Below, piece by piece: positions 1-10,534 of a DNA stretch of 64,000 nucleotides (the stretch's first letter is position 1; each line of letters starts with the position of its first letter). The stretch spans positions 271,234 to 335,233 of the forward strand of contig MNCI01002045.1 of assembly GCA_015680685.1 (NCBI GenBank), written 5' to 3'. Under the pieces are notes generated by a model that saw only the letters and a program-made list of their open reading frames with translations, ran no database searches and had not been told where the DNA came from. A program made the translations under genes and the position numbers. The DNA is from Gnetum montanum. Its lineage: Eukaryota > Streptophyta > Gnetopsida > Gnetales > Gnetaceae.

Positions 1-446
1 AGTGTTCCACGCATGCTTGAAGTGGTTGTACTAAGTGTGCTTACTTGGGAGAATTAACAGGGTGAGAGAGAAAACATTAATTAACTACAGAAAGCATTAA
101 ATAATTGTAAATAACATGAAGGGTAAGAGATAATCTATTCTGAATGCTGCAAGGGTTATCACAAAGTTCATCTTTATTTCTGACCACAAGGTGTGCTCAA
201 GTACACAATGCTCGAATAAAGATCCATTCGCTTTATGACTCCTATTGCGGGCACTCAAAAATAATTCTAACTTTAAGAAGGAAAAAGTGCAAGAGTTTGG
301 GTAAGGGACTAAGAGACTAAATTAACCTATTGCCAAACTAAGTGTGCTTGCCTCTTATTTATAGGCAATGAGCTAGGCTTCGACATTGAATGTCCGATAT
401 TGCTTGGCAGGCTTTGATATCGTAGATGCGATATCGTGGTTCATCA
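1..446 (-). mobile_element. L1-family LTR, left copy (cut by window start)
   Basis: This aligns by eye with the complete solo LTR at 34835-35645. Shared blocks are the CATGCTTGAAG segment, the GAATAAAGATCC segment, the TTATTTATAG (reverse-strand TATA box) and the GATATCG-rich end. The unit ends in TTCATCA, the complement of a TGATGAA start, so the element reads on the minus strand and this would be its 3' LTR. The first part lies outside the window. Confidence 0.8.
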
Positions 447-486
447 GTACAGATCATTAACTAAAGGTCCCCAGCAATGGCGCCAA
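447..486 (-). other. Residual internal segment with tRNA-Asp-type primer-binding site
   Basis: Only 40 bp separate the two LTRs. Positions 468-485 read on the minus strand as TGGCGCCATTGCTGGGGA, 16 of 18 matches to the plant tRNA-Asp primer site used by Athila/Tat elements (TGGCGCCGTTGCCGGGGA). It starts directly beside the right LTR, as expected for a 5' LTR/PBS junction. No polypurine tract remains in the other 21 bp, so almost all of the interior was lost. Confidence 0.75.
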
Positions 487-1095
487 TGATGAGCGATAAG
501 TAGACCCTATGTCCAACCATATGAATCACAAGTGTTATGCATAGTCCAGTCAAATTCCAAGGACTTATAGGTTTTAATGTACACTAGTCTAGGAGGTGAA
601 TCAACCATTGTAATTGATGTCTTCCCAGTTACACTTGTGAGTACAAGGATATGGTTAAGTATAACTAAGACATATGACTTTTATCATTTTATGTTTTAAG
701 TCACCCAAGAATAATGAATAAGATAATTAATTACTAAATTAATCTAACTAGTTAACATTAACTAATCCTAACATAAGCATTTGTTCCCACTTGTCCTACA
801 CATCTTGAACATGATTACCAAGCATTACACATATGCTTGAAGTGGTTGTACTTATGTTTACTATTTAATTTATCTTAATTACTTAAAACATTAAAGAAAT
901 TTCTTAAAATAGTAAATGCTTAAAGAAATAATTAATCTAGTCCAAGTGCTACAAGGTTTAATAAGAAAGCTCATCTTTATTATTGCACACACTGAAGTGC
1001 TCAGGTACAATAGTGCTCAAATAAATATCCATACACTCTTTGACTCATACTGTGGGCACTTACAAAATATTCTAACTTTCAAATGGAAAAATTGC
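487..1095 (-). mobile_element. L1-family LTR, right copy (5' LTR of a minus-strand element)
   Basis: It begins TGATGAG next to the primer site and follows the family consensus through the promoter-distal blocks to about 1095. Beyond that the similarity fades before the TATA box and GATATC region are reached. The U3 part is therefore missing or too diverged to recognise. The sequence from 1096 to 1310 shows nothing else identifiable. Confidence 0.7.
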
Positions 1096-1310
1096 TAAAT
1101 CTTGACTACAACTATGAAATTTGATGTCATAAATCTAGCGGAAGGCACACATCTATTAGCAAAACAAGATGACCCGTTGATGGGTCAAACCCTACGTCAA
1201 CGTGGCCAAACCATCATGCTTCATTAGTCATGGAAGGTAATGAGTAACATCACTATCTATGGTATCATATACTTAAGAAAATACAAGTAAGGAAATAAAA
1301 TTAATCATTA

Positions 1311-2210
1311 TCAACTCGTAAAAGACTCTATATTTTCATTCAACAAATTATCAAACATATTGGAGGATGATTTATCCCTTGACTCAGGGGCTATATCTTT
1401 TATGGTGGATCTTGTAGGCAATGGAGGATCTTGTGATGGTGATTGTGGGATATCGATAATAGGACCTAATAACTTTGAACCAAAAGGTTTCATGAGTAAC
1501 TCAGTCTTAACTTCATTATACACTACCAAAAGTAACACTGGACACATGACAAAGACAAGTGGTAATTCATAGCCTTTTTGTAAAACAATAGATAATAATT
1601 CCTTATAATGGACTGTGATTTTTTTAGTAACTACTTATTAGTATAAGTTGTGCATTGTGTTGTTTAACATTTTCCTCTTCTCATAAAATGTCTTAGTTAG
1701 AGCATTCTTCTATCCAATGAGATCTGTAATTCTTTTTTGGGTAGTGTCCAACTGTTCTTGCAGTTTGTAGTTCTTAGATTGCATTATAGACTTATCTACT
1801 TTCAACTTCATCATCATCACTATTAGTTCCTCTACTTTATTTGCACGTCTTGTATTAAAACTAAAACCTACAATATTCCTTACTTACTTGAGCCCTTTTG
1901 GTTCAGTGGCTTGTCTCTTATCAAATCTAAAAACATTGCCTACCTCTTTCTTAAACTTTTTAAAAGCTCTAGCATATTTTTCTTTATTTTCATAGGCTTA
2001 TTTTAGATCCTTATTCAAAGCCTCATTTTGTGCTAGAGTAGTATTAAAAACTTTTTCATTATTTCTTATCATAGCATTGTAGGCTTTGGCTTTGAAGTAA
2101 TATCCTAGTGTGGTGTAATTTGAAATCATCAAGTCATAAAACAAATCATTACTCACTAGAATGAAGAAGAACTTTAATAGCCTATTGATATCTTTATTCA
2201 CTATGTTGAA
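1311..2210 (-). pseudogene. Decayed coiled-coil protein ORF, unidentified
   Basis: Read on the minus strand, one largely open frame runs from about 2201 down to 1311 with scattered stops and one or two frame changes. The first part (about 2201-1650) is rich in K, E, N and R with heptad-like spacing (for example MQSKNYKLQEQLDTTQKRI), which suggests a coiled coil. The last part (1547-1311) is rich in P, S and D (SPSQDPPLPTRS) and ends at a stop. No retrotransposase or protease motif is present. It could be the gag-like or accessory ORF of an old retroelement, or a decayed host gene. The function is not recognised. Confidence 0.4.
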
Positions 2211-3559
2211 CCATGTGAGTTAAAACTATACAATCATTAGTTTTGTAATTTTTTCAAACCATTTATAATCATTTTATAATAAAGAGATGTGACTCGTAAT
2301 TTGGGAACCATCATATCTTGTCTATGAAATATAAGCAATCTAAAACCAAGTTAAGAAGTGTGAGAATCAACTAAGAGAAAGAAAGAATGGATCAATAAAA
2401 AGAAGAACAATAAGAAACATAATAAAATTCTCAGATACATTCAAGTTATGATACACAAAAATAATAAAGTTGAAGTAGTTGCAACAACTAAGAAATATGA
2501 AGAAGTATAAGAAGATGTTACAAAGTATATGATTTGTAACTAGTACCTAAGCATGATAACCAAAAGGTTAAAGAAGTGACTTGTAAGTTTAAGAAGAAAT
2601 GAAGACTTTGTAAAGAGCAAGATCTAGTTTCTTAAATAAGAAGAGAAGATTCAGGTATTACTAGTTGTAACCTAGTCTAGTTCCTTAAATAAGAAGAGAA
2701 GGTCATCTAAAAGATTACATTGGAAAGTAAATTAGAACAACCAGCATACCTACATTTATATTCATGCTAATGATTCATAACGACGATTCAAGCTAAAGTT
2801 TGTAATGAACTAGCAAAGTACAAAGCAAGATTAGGAGTGGTCTACAAGTACCATAAGATATAACTTCATGTAAACAAGTAGAATGATGTATGTGCATGTT
2901 TAAGAATTATGAATTTGTTAAAATAATTAACTATATGTTAAGTTATCTCATAGATTGAGGTCCTTAGATAATTAGAGTTGTTTAAGAGATGCAAAAAAAA
3001 AAAAAAAAAAAAAAAAACCTCTAAAATAGATGAAATCCTATCCCCATCAATGTTTTTAAAATCTTTCCATTTAGCCTTATTATATAGTATTTCCTCCACT
3101 AGGCTCTTTTCTACTATAGTCTAAAGAATTTTATTATTGCTTCATAATAAACAACATTATTCTTGAAGCTTTGGTGTTGCATAATTGTCCTTACCATGGA
3201 TGGTGTTAGATAATTACATGCAGGTATTTTCTATCCTTTAACTTGTATTTTAGTAGATTATTTTATTAAAGGGATCTTTAGTGATGACCTGCTCATTCTT
3301 GGAGAAGGCTTCAAGAAATAACCATGAAACCAACTCCTTATTTTTATGGATAAATTTGAATTCTTGAAAAATTTAACAAAATTAGGAAGAAAATTATAGG
3401 AGAAATGTGAGGATGAGAAATGATAATAACCAAATACCTATTCCTTTAGTGGTTGCTCCAGTAGATAATCTAATTGTTGGCATATTTTGGCCATTTAATG
3501 AAGCAGGGTTTATAAAATTTATTCCATCTTTCCTTTTGTGAATGCATTATATTATCTTT
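2211..3559. other. Non-coding AT-rich spacer with a poly-A run
   Basis: No supported gene was found. 2340-2750 is purine-rich (AAGAAGA-type) and holds two copies of TCTAGTTYCTTAAATAAG about 53 bp apart (near 2625 and 2678). An uninterrupted run of about 24 A lies near 2994-3017, possibly the tail of an old retroposed sequence, though no LINE, SINE or cDNA body is recognisable upstream. Confidence 0.5.
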
Positions 3560-4500
3560 CAAGGAACAAGCTTTATCTGTGGTTGCAATCACAATCCGGA
3601 GAAGATGACGATATTTGAGGATAGAGAAGATAAAATGCTGCAAGATTTTGTTTACTGGGAATCCAAGGCCGATGCTGATCAGGCATTGCAAAATTTCCAA
3701 TCCAGAAAATTCCACGTTGCAAAATTTGTTCACCTTAAATGTAATTGAATGTCTGTGAATACAAAACCAATTGTGGATCTTGCCAAGTAGAAACAGGAAG
3801 GCCACAGCATTTCCGAACAACCTGATTGATCACTGCCTCATGATCAGAACTCAGCTCCTGTGTTTGCATCATGCTCAGACCGAGAAAGCAGGTGCCTGAA
3901 AAAAAGATCCCTATTATGTTCATGGGACAACAAGGGCATTCTCTACACATGAGCTCCAAACTGTGATGCTACCTCGAAATTTCTGGTGGAAATGAGAACA
4001 AAACGCGACTCATGCTCAGACAACCCAACCAGACCCAATTTCTGCATCACATTCAAGCAGTAAGATCGCTTGTATCCCTGTAGCTCCCAAACGTCATCAA
4101 ATACGGCCGAATATTTTTGTTTTTTTAAGCCAGAATGGATTTTGGCTTGAAGAGAATCCACGCTCTCTCCGTGATCATCAAATCTTGAATCCTCGACAGC
4201 AGAATCAAGCTGCAGCTGTTCAAGCAGCCTGCCCTTAACATTTACCTGCAGTTGCGAAACAGTGAGTGTACGTGAAACAGAGAGCCAAATGGCAACCTCG
4301 TACGTAGATTTGATCGAGTGAAATACATGTTGCAGAAGTCACGTTTTGGCACTCCCCGCCATTCCCACAACGGCCAGAACTCTGTGCTGATTTATTAAAC
4401 ATTCTATATCCTGCATGTTGGGCAGGATACCAACAGACGTATCTTCCTTGTAGATAACCTCTGCCATTCTCAACAAATCATCATAATTAAAACAAGATAA
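3560..4500 (-). pseudogene. NB-ARC domain relic of a CC-NBS-LRR-type disease resistance gene
   Basis: NB-ARC motifs occur in the right order on the minus strand. The P-loop region is VLAVVGMAGSAKT (about 4339-4377). An RNBS-A-like stretch reads EVAIWLSVSRTLTVSQLQ, kinase-2 reads YSAVFDDVWE (about 4090-4120), and RNBS-B reads RFVLISTRNFEVA. A GLPL motif (CCGLPVS) lies in another frame at about 3785-3860, followed by a weak ARC2-like piece down to about 3560. Family knowledge: this domain is the nucleotide-dependent switch of intracellular immune receptors. Breaks: the P-loop glycine before K-T is alanine, a stop follows the P-loop, and frames change after RNBS-B and before GLPL. No coiled-coil domain or leucine-rich repeats are visible nearby. 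This is a dead fragment. Confidence 0.85.
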
Positions 4501-4523
4501 ACAAGTGCCAACGTTATGAGGTC

Positions 4524-4850
4524 CCGGCAGTGAACCAAAGATCCTGAGGCAGTGATTGGATGTGGAGATAGAACAATTCGTATTTTTGATTTGTATAGCT
4601 GTAGTTTTTCTCGGCAAAATGGTGGTGCAGTAACCTGTGTCTCCATGATTGATGATCGATTTATTAATTAGTGGTACTTTCCATGGGAACAGTTCTATTT
4701 GTGATGGATTATGTGCTCAGAATATAGCCTTCCCTGGATCTTCTACTAACTTTGCAGGTCTCACGTGCCTTGCGTAAATAAAGATGATTTCCAAGTATAT
4801 GCAGTCTCTACGGATGGGACTTTGGGAAAAATTAAGAATAATTATTGAAG
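4524..4850 (+). pseudogene. WD40-repeat fragment
   Basis: On the plus strand, 4540-4675 reads as a WD40-type blade: a GCGDRTIRIFDLYS segment (the D-x-T-[IV]-[RK]-[IVL]-[FW]-D signature) followed by GGAVTCVSMIDDRFI, which is the usual start of the next blade. After a stop, further blade-like residues (QVYAVSTDGTLGKI) occur near 4795-4840. The frame is short, lacks a start, and is interrupted. It resembles plant F-box/WD40 or other beta-propeller proteins, but the family cannot be fixed. It abuts the NB-ARC relic on the opposite strand, so the two were joined by rearrangement. Confidence 0.55.
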
Positions 4851-4974
4851 ATTATTTATAAGAATGACTTGCTAATTGCATCATCAATTCAATTCTTTTG
4901 TTTAAATCTTATGAGTTTTTCTTTTCTCATTTTGTCATAGTTGCTTAGCTAATGGTTTAATAGTACCATGTTGG

Positions 4975-5437
4975 GATTTAACTTTGGGATTTTTTGATTG
5001 CTCTTAGAGCTCCATTTTCATGCAATTCTAGACTTTTATTTGGTTGCCATATAAGAGCTTATGTTGTCTTTTGAAAAGCATCTTGAGAAATTTAATAGTA
5101 ATGTCTTTATGAAATTGCCTGTTTGAGTCTAGAGGATCTAGAAAATCTTTGATATTTTGAATTGACTTGAAATAGCTTCAATTTTAAAAGTCTTTTTCTT
5201 GATGCATTAATCTTGAAATTGTTAAATCTTTTCTGGTAGCTCTATTATTTGCAAGTTTTGAAAACTATTTAACTAGCCAAATAATAGCTTGTATTTTTTT
5301 CATTTACAAAGCATTTTGGTAGTTTAATAAGAGCGTCTTTTACAAAATTGCATGTTGAGCTCAAAGGGTTTGGACAATTTGTAACACTTTAGATTGAATT
5401 GGAATAGCTTTATTTCAAAGTGTTTCTTCATGTTCAA
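4975..5437. repeat. Degenerate tandem duplication, about 230-bp unit
   Basis: Two successive units share blocks in the same order and spacing. GCCATATAAGAGCTT (5046) pairs with GCCAAATAATAGCTT (5276). An AAAGCAT...TAGTTTAATA-like block, a GAATTGACTTGAAATAGCTT-like block and a TTTCTTSATG-like block follow in both. The spacing is 230 bp. It has no coding content and its origin is unknown. The stretch to 5880 contains no supported gene. Confidence 0.6.
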
Positions 5438-5899
5438 TTTATCTCGCTTAACTGTTTGAGATTTCACACAAATCTACTTTTCCTTCTTCTTCTCTTTTAA
5501 AATCCATTGAATCTCACTCTATTTCTATTTTTCTTGCCGATCTCTCTCTAAGAAAAACTAGAAGTAGATTTCTATAGAATTGTGCTTAAGCATTTTGACA
5601 AAATTTTATTTCTTTCAAGCAACATACTATAGGGACTAGATAGACTAAGTGACTTGACAAAATAGGAATTTTTAATGACTCACAATATTCAACAAGGTTA
5701 GCTGAATTTTTATTCTAATAGCTAGTTACAATTTCATACACAAACCCAAGCATTTCAACATTCATAACAAACACACATTTATGTTTAGTTCACTCTTTTA
5801 CCATTGAGTTTATTTGGAGGTATTTGGGCCTTGGTGTTTCTAGAGACTAACAAGCACCTAAATTCAAGTTTGAAAGGACACCTTCGTTTCTCATGATTC

Positions 5900-6760
5900 C
5901 AGTCACGAGACAAGAGGTAAATGTTTGAAAGTTATGAAGGTAGAATAAGATGATACACAACCTCTCCTATGCACTGATTAATGTTGAATGAATGAATTTA
6001 ACAAGAAGTAAGTTTGCCTTTCCAACCAAGATGCATCAAGCCTTTCAATGAGGACACATGAACAAACTCCACCTATGGTTTAGGTAGTGCACTTAATGAT
6101 CCTAAGCTACCTTCAACCTCTCATGAACCTCCCTAATCTACTCTGTCATCCTCAACACAACATCTGAACTAATACACTAGATATCCTTGATCATATCCCA
6201 ACACAAGGGATTCTTACAAGGTCTTTCATACAAGACTTCATATGGTAGTGCCTTAAGACTAGCCTAATAGTTATTTTTGTAATCAAACTCTGTCAACAAT
6301 AGTAGATTATTCCAATTATCTAAAAATTGTAAGACACAAGACCAAAGCATGTCTACCAATACTTGGTTAACTCTCTTAACCTAATCATTAGTCTATAGAT
6401 GATAGGCTAAACTTATGTTCAATCTAGTACCTAGGATGTTCATGAATGCATGACAAAACTAAGAAGTAAATTTGGCATCATGGTCTAAGAAACTCTTGAT
6501 TGAAACACCATATATTCATATGATCTCATAGATGAATAACTATGCAAAAACATCCTCCACACTAGCTAAAGTCTTTGTAGCTAGGAAATGAGCTAATTTG
6601 ATCAATGAGTTCACCACAATAAGAATAGCATCCTTTTCACTCCTAGTGCAAGGAAAACTAGTAATGAAATCCATACCAATTACCTCTCACTTTCACTCTA
6701 GAAGAGTGTAAAGGTACAAATAGCCACAAGATCATTGATGTTCAAGTTTTATTTATTAGT
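5900..6760 (-). pseudogene. TE-3 integrase, degraded
   Basis: Minus-strand translation gives core-domain residues (an LIKLAHFLATKT segment) and the characteristic integrase C-terminal block ALPYEVLYERPCKNPLCWD near 6220-6180. The latter matches GAPYKVLYGRSCRNSLCWD of TE-6. Weaker matches to the TE-6 tail (GKL..., IGEVVYHL..LPS) follow to about 5900. Multiple stops and a small deletion make it non-functional. In the intact family this enzyme joins the cDNA to the chromosome. Confidence 0.7.
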
Positions 6761-7079
6761 AAATCAAACATTTAGCTACAAATTCTCCAATTTTCTTATT
6801 CATGTCTAGTCAGCAATACAATCTCTTCAACATCTGGTACATCTTATTATTACCTAGATGCATCTGAAGTCTACTAAGATGAGCTTCATCTAATAGATGC
6901 AACCGTAAGGAATCAAGTATACATACTTGATTATTACAAGAAGCAACCCAAACACATCAACTACCATGAAAGAATCATTAAAACGCTTAAGTTCCTCACC
7001 CCAAGAATCACATTATTGCTTTGCTTGAATCTTACTTATCACATCTAATTAAATTATCAAACTATTAATCTTACCAACT

Positions 7080-7660
7080 ACATAGCTCGAGGAATCCATA
7101 ATAACATTACTTAGTCCTTTCCAATACTAAATTGTAAAATCAAAATCAACCAAAATTTTAGTACACCTTCTAGATTCATTAGATACTACAATCCCTTGTG
7201 ATCTATCCAAATTGTCAACTGCTCCTCAAATAAGTAGTGATGTCAAATCTTCAATGTGAATACTAGTTCTTCCAACTTCAAGTCATGAGTATTGTAGCAC
7301 ATTTCATGAGGCTTAAACTATCATGTGGCATAGGCTACTACTTTGTCCTCTTGCATAAGGACACACCCATACCCTTCTCTTTAAGCATTACTACAAATGT
7401 CAAATGGCTTACCTAGAGCAGGTAAAACCAAAATAGGAGTTGAGATCAGTCTACCCTTGAGTTCATCAAAGGTAGCCTAATAATGTAGGTTCCATAAGAA
7501 ATCAACATCCTTTTGGAACTTCATGAGTGTTGAAGTAATGATGGATAAGCTCTCGATAAACCTCATGTAATAACCTACCAATCTAAGAAAATTGCAAGCC
7601 ATAATAACATCTTTGAAAATAGGACAATTCTAAATAACTTATATTTTCTAAGAATGATCT
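7080..7660 (-). pseudogene. TE-3 reverse transcriptase thumb and RNase H remnant
   Basis: The minus strand from 7660 reads FKDV...NFLRLVGYYMRFIESLS, the RT thumb. This is followed by FQKDVDFLWN, TPILVLPALGKPFDI and the RNase H tail ending IWIDHKGLxYLMN. These align with TE-6 34536-35760. The RT palm with the catalytic Asp pair is absent because the gag frame joins this segment at about 7690. Stops are frequent. Confidence 0.7.
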
Positions 7661-7689
7661 CACTATGTTGCCTTCACCAACTGACTGTG

Positions 7690-8440
7690 ATTCAAGTCCA
7701 ACATATAGAGTTGAGTGTCCTCATACATTTGAAGATGTAGAGAAAGCAAATGATCCTTGATGGATACATAGAGATCATGAGCACAATGGTTGGATCAAGA
7801 TTACTCATTTGAATGTATGTGAGGCATATACATGCTTATTTCTAAGAACTTGCAATTATACTCTCTCCTAGTCTAATTTCCCTAGTATAGATGATAGAAC
7901 TCCTCAGCCTTCACCTCCATGAACTCTAAAGGAATGTAATGAGTAGTGAAGGCATTAAGAAAATTAATCCAATGCACATCACACTCTTCCCAATGACAAG
8001 CCTTCTCTTGGACAGTCCAACAATATCTAATGGTCCCATGAAACTAGTGAGTTGCCAAATGGGTTTGCTATGTAGGGGTACAACCCATCAACTTAAAGAT
8101 CTTTAGAACCTCCTCTAGCTATTCAATGGTAATGGTAGGATTCTCCTCACCCTGAAAAGTAAGAAATCCCAACATATAGAACTATTCCATAAGTTCTCTC
8201 TCCATTAATCATCTACCAATGCCAACATTCCCTAAAGCATCTTGAAACAAATAGTGGTTGATATTTTCTTGTTTGATCTTCTCCTCTTCTGCTAGAGTAG
8301 GAACCAAAGTGACAAGTTCAGCTAATCTATGAACAACTCCTCTGTTCAATCAAGAATAGAATTAGGTGTTGGTGTTGGGTTGATAGGTCCAACATCCTTC
8401 CTTCAAGCATGATCATGTCCACCTCTAACATGTACCATTG
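7690..8440 (-). pseudogene. TE-3 gag, degraded
   Basis: Minus-strand reading gives a gag-like helical region (RLAELVTLVPTLAEEEKIK), FLTFQGEENPTITIEQLEEV, and an end reading YEDTQLYMLDLNHSQL. The last piece matches YEDAxLHMLDLEHSQL of TE-6. The zinc-knuckle region found downstream of this in TE-6 is deleted. Gag would form the particle in which reverse transcription occurs. Several stops are present. Confidence 0.65.
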
Positions 8441-8482
8441 TTGGACATAGCAACACAAAAGTGGAAATCAACAAAAACCTAT

Positions 8483-8494
8483 GTTTTGATACTA
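8483..8494 (-). other. TE-3 primer-binding site (tRNA-Met type)
   Basis: The minus strand reads TAGTATCAAAAC, 9 of 12 matches to the plant initiator tRNA-Met primer site TGGTATCAGAGC, 3 bp from the LTR end at 8498. TE-6 has TAGTATCAGAGC in the same place. The differences are mostly G-to-A. Confidence 0.7.
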
Positions 8495-9689
8495 TCTTCT
8501 AACACCCTTCTTTTTAAGCCTTAGGTTGGAGAGCATTATGTTGGGTAAAATTTCTAATGGAAAATCTACGTAGTGAAAGGAATAAAGAAACCTAGTGTGA
8601 AGCCATGACTCCAAAGAAAAAGAAAAGATAAAACTAGCAGTGGAAGAAAGAAAAACATGAATATCAATATGGCATAAATAAAAATATGTTGAAATCCAAA
8701 ATAGGATAATGTAAATTACAAAAATAAATCTCATTATATATCTAAATAATATAATAGAACAAGCCTAAACCATACATGACCCAGAAATCCATAAATAGGA
8801 AAAAAGACTTAATGTCTAATATAATGCTGAAAGTACCAAACATAATATCCAAGCTCTAAACTAAAATATAAAATCATCATAAAAACTTTTCCAAAAGTCC
8901 TCATCTCCTCTCAACCGATCAACCTAAAAATAAAAGGGATTATTAGTATAAACTAAGTGAGAAACCTTAGCAGCATCTTCAATAACTAAATGAATTGATC
9001 TCATGGAGATTAGGAGGAGCATGAATAACCTAGAAATTATGTTAGCTCACCAAGTTTACAAATGAATAGCCAATATTCAAACAAACTTAGAAATGCACAA
9101 CCATAACATCCATCCATCATATAGTGCCAAGACAAAAATTAGACCACTCCAACCATCGACACAAATAAGATGATTAGCATGCACCATACTCTATATCAAA
9201 TGTGTATCGTGTTATCATGTGTACTCAACAAATGTCAAAGCCAACATGTATCATAACCAAATATCAAATTATTATGCACATGGATTTATTATTAGTCTCA
9301 ACTAGAATGTGAAGTATCACCTAGGACATCACTTCTAATGGAACTTGATCCAAGATGGTGCAACAAAACTTGAGATTCCAATAAAGTGAATCAATGAAAG
9401 CATGTCATAGGGATATCATTGTAACAAACTTCTAAGTGATTAAATGAGGTAAGATTAATATCATAACGAACTAAGAAAATACACCATCAGAAAACATTTA
9501 GTCAAACCATAATTAAACAAGGAATATAATCCAACAATGAAAGACATAAGGAAGATCAATGTCAATACAACAAATATGGAAGATTCAACATGGATTTGAA
9601 AGCATAAAATCAAAGAAATCCAAGTTACAAGTCAAACCAAAGCATCAAACTTCACAAAATCAAAGTTTATGGTAGAACTAGATTTGCAG

Positions 9690-10070
9690 GAGAAATATCT
9701 TGAAAATTAAGAGACATCTTGAAAAAAATAAGAGATGTCTCAGGTGAAACATCATGACATCTTAGGTAAGAATTATTTAACAAGATGTCATAACATCTCA
9801 GGTGAGATGTTGTGACATCTCAAGTAAGACATCTTGGATGAGATGTCGTGATAGCTTAAGACATCTTAGATGAGATGTCATAACATCTCAAGTGGGAAGT
9901 TTCAAGTGAGATGTCATGACATCTCTGTTGAGAAGTCTCAAGTGAGATGTCATGACATCTTAGTTAAGATGTCTCAGGTAAGACATCATGACATCTTAGG
10001 TAAGAATTCTTGGATGATATGTTATAACATCTTGGGACAAACATCTTGACTAAGATGTCATAACATCTTG
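9690..10070. repeat. Array of about ten AGATGTCATGACATCT-like dyads
   Basis: Perfect or near-perfect inverted repeats of the form AGATGTCATGACATCT recur every 25-50 bp, linked by TCAAGTGAG or TTAGGTAAG. Around ten dyads are visible, some with TAACATCT or TGACATCT arms. The array lies in the LTR of TE-3. TE-6 carries a looser version at the matching place. Confidence 0.75.
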
Positions 10071-10396
10071 AATGGTAGGGAAAGATTGGGAAATAGTAGG
10101 TAAGATCTCAACAACTCAAGAACAAGAACCAATTACAAATAAGAAAAATCACAAGAACAATCTAGTACTTTAATTATCAAATAACAAGGCTAAATATCTT
10201 AATAGGAATAGACCAACAACTAAGATTACATATATATCAAAGAAAGAGGAATTAAAGTCAAACCAATATGCAAAATAAGAATCATTACAAAAACATGACA
10301 AGATTATAGCAAGGGAAATAGATCTAAAAAAGTATAAAAATAAAACTAACAAAATTCGAAAAACTCCAAACTAACCATCATGGGAAACCAAACCAC

Positions 10397-10397
<1 letters not shown>

Positions 10398-10428
<31 letters not shown>

Positions 10429-10530
10429 CAAAGATCATAACCACATAAGAATTTACTGCATTACTATTAATCAATCTCAATCGAAGATCATAACCACAAA
10501 AGAATTTACTGCATTACCATTAATCAATTA
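10398..10530. repeat. (TC)14 microsatellite and two copies of a 53-bp unit
   Basis: 10398-10425 is an uninterrupted TC repeat. It is followed by two near-identical 53-bp units starting at 10425 and 10478 (CAATCRAAGATCATAACCAC at the start of each). It marks the junction between TE-3 and TE-4. Confidence 0.85.
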
Positions 10531-10534
10531 CAAT

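Larger units (their letters stand above)
5880..10530 (-). mobile_element. TE-3: minus-strand Ty3/gypsy element, internally deleted
   Basis: The element reads right to left: LTR (8498-10530), tRNA-Met-type primer site (8483-8494), gag (about 8440-7690), then directly RT thumb/RNase H (7660-7080) and integrase (6760-5900). Its protein and LTR sequences match TE-6 (29598-40963), so both belong to one family. The 3' LTR and polypurine tract are not recognisable, and the element fades at about 5880. All frames contain stops. The right end of its LTR meets the TE-4 LTR at about 10530. Confidence 0.8.
8498..10530 (-). mobile_element. TE-3 5' LTR (truncated)
   Basis: Reversed, the first 60 bp (TTTTACCCAACATAATGCTC, then CCAACCTAAG) match the end of the TE-6 3' LTR at 40905-40963. 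Further in, the AGATGTC array (9690-10070) and its upstream AT-rich flank correspond to 38530-39075 of TE-6. The TE-6 LTR is about 3.6 kb, so roughly 1.5 kb is missing at the right end, where TE-4 begins. Confidence 0.65.

Noticed and set aside
2994-3017. Poly-A tail of a LINE or processed pseudogene
   Set aside because: No recognisable LINE, SINE or cDNA body and no target duplication upstream; it may be a simple repeat.
4500-4617. N-terminal extension of the NB-ARC ORF (MPRKTTAIQIKNT...)
   Set aside because: On the opposite strand this stretch encodes the WD40 blade. The minus-strand residues do not resemble any NB-ARC or coiled-coil N-terminus, so they are a shadow frame.
9690-10070. CRISPR-like array
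   Set aside because: Units are palindromes with irregular spacing and no unique spacers of constant length. They lie in a plant retrotransposon LTR.
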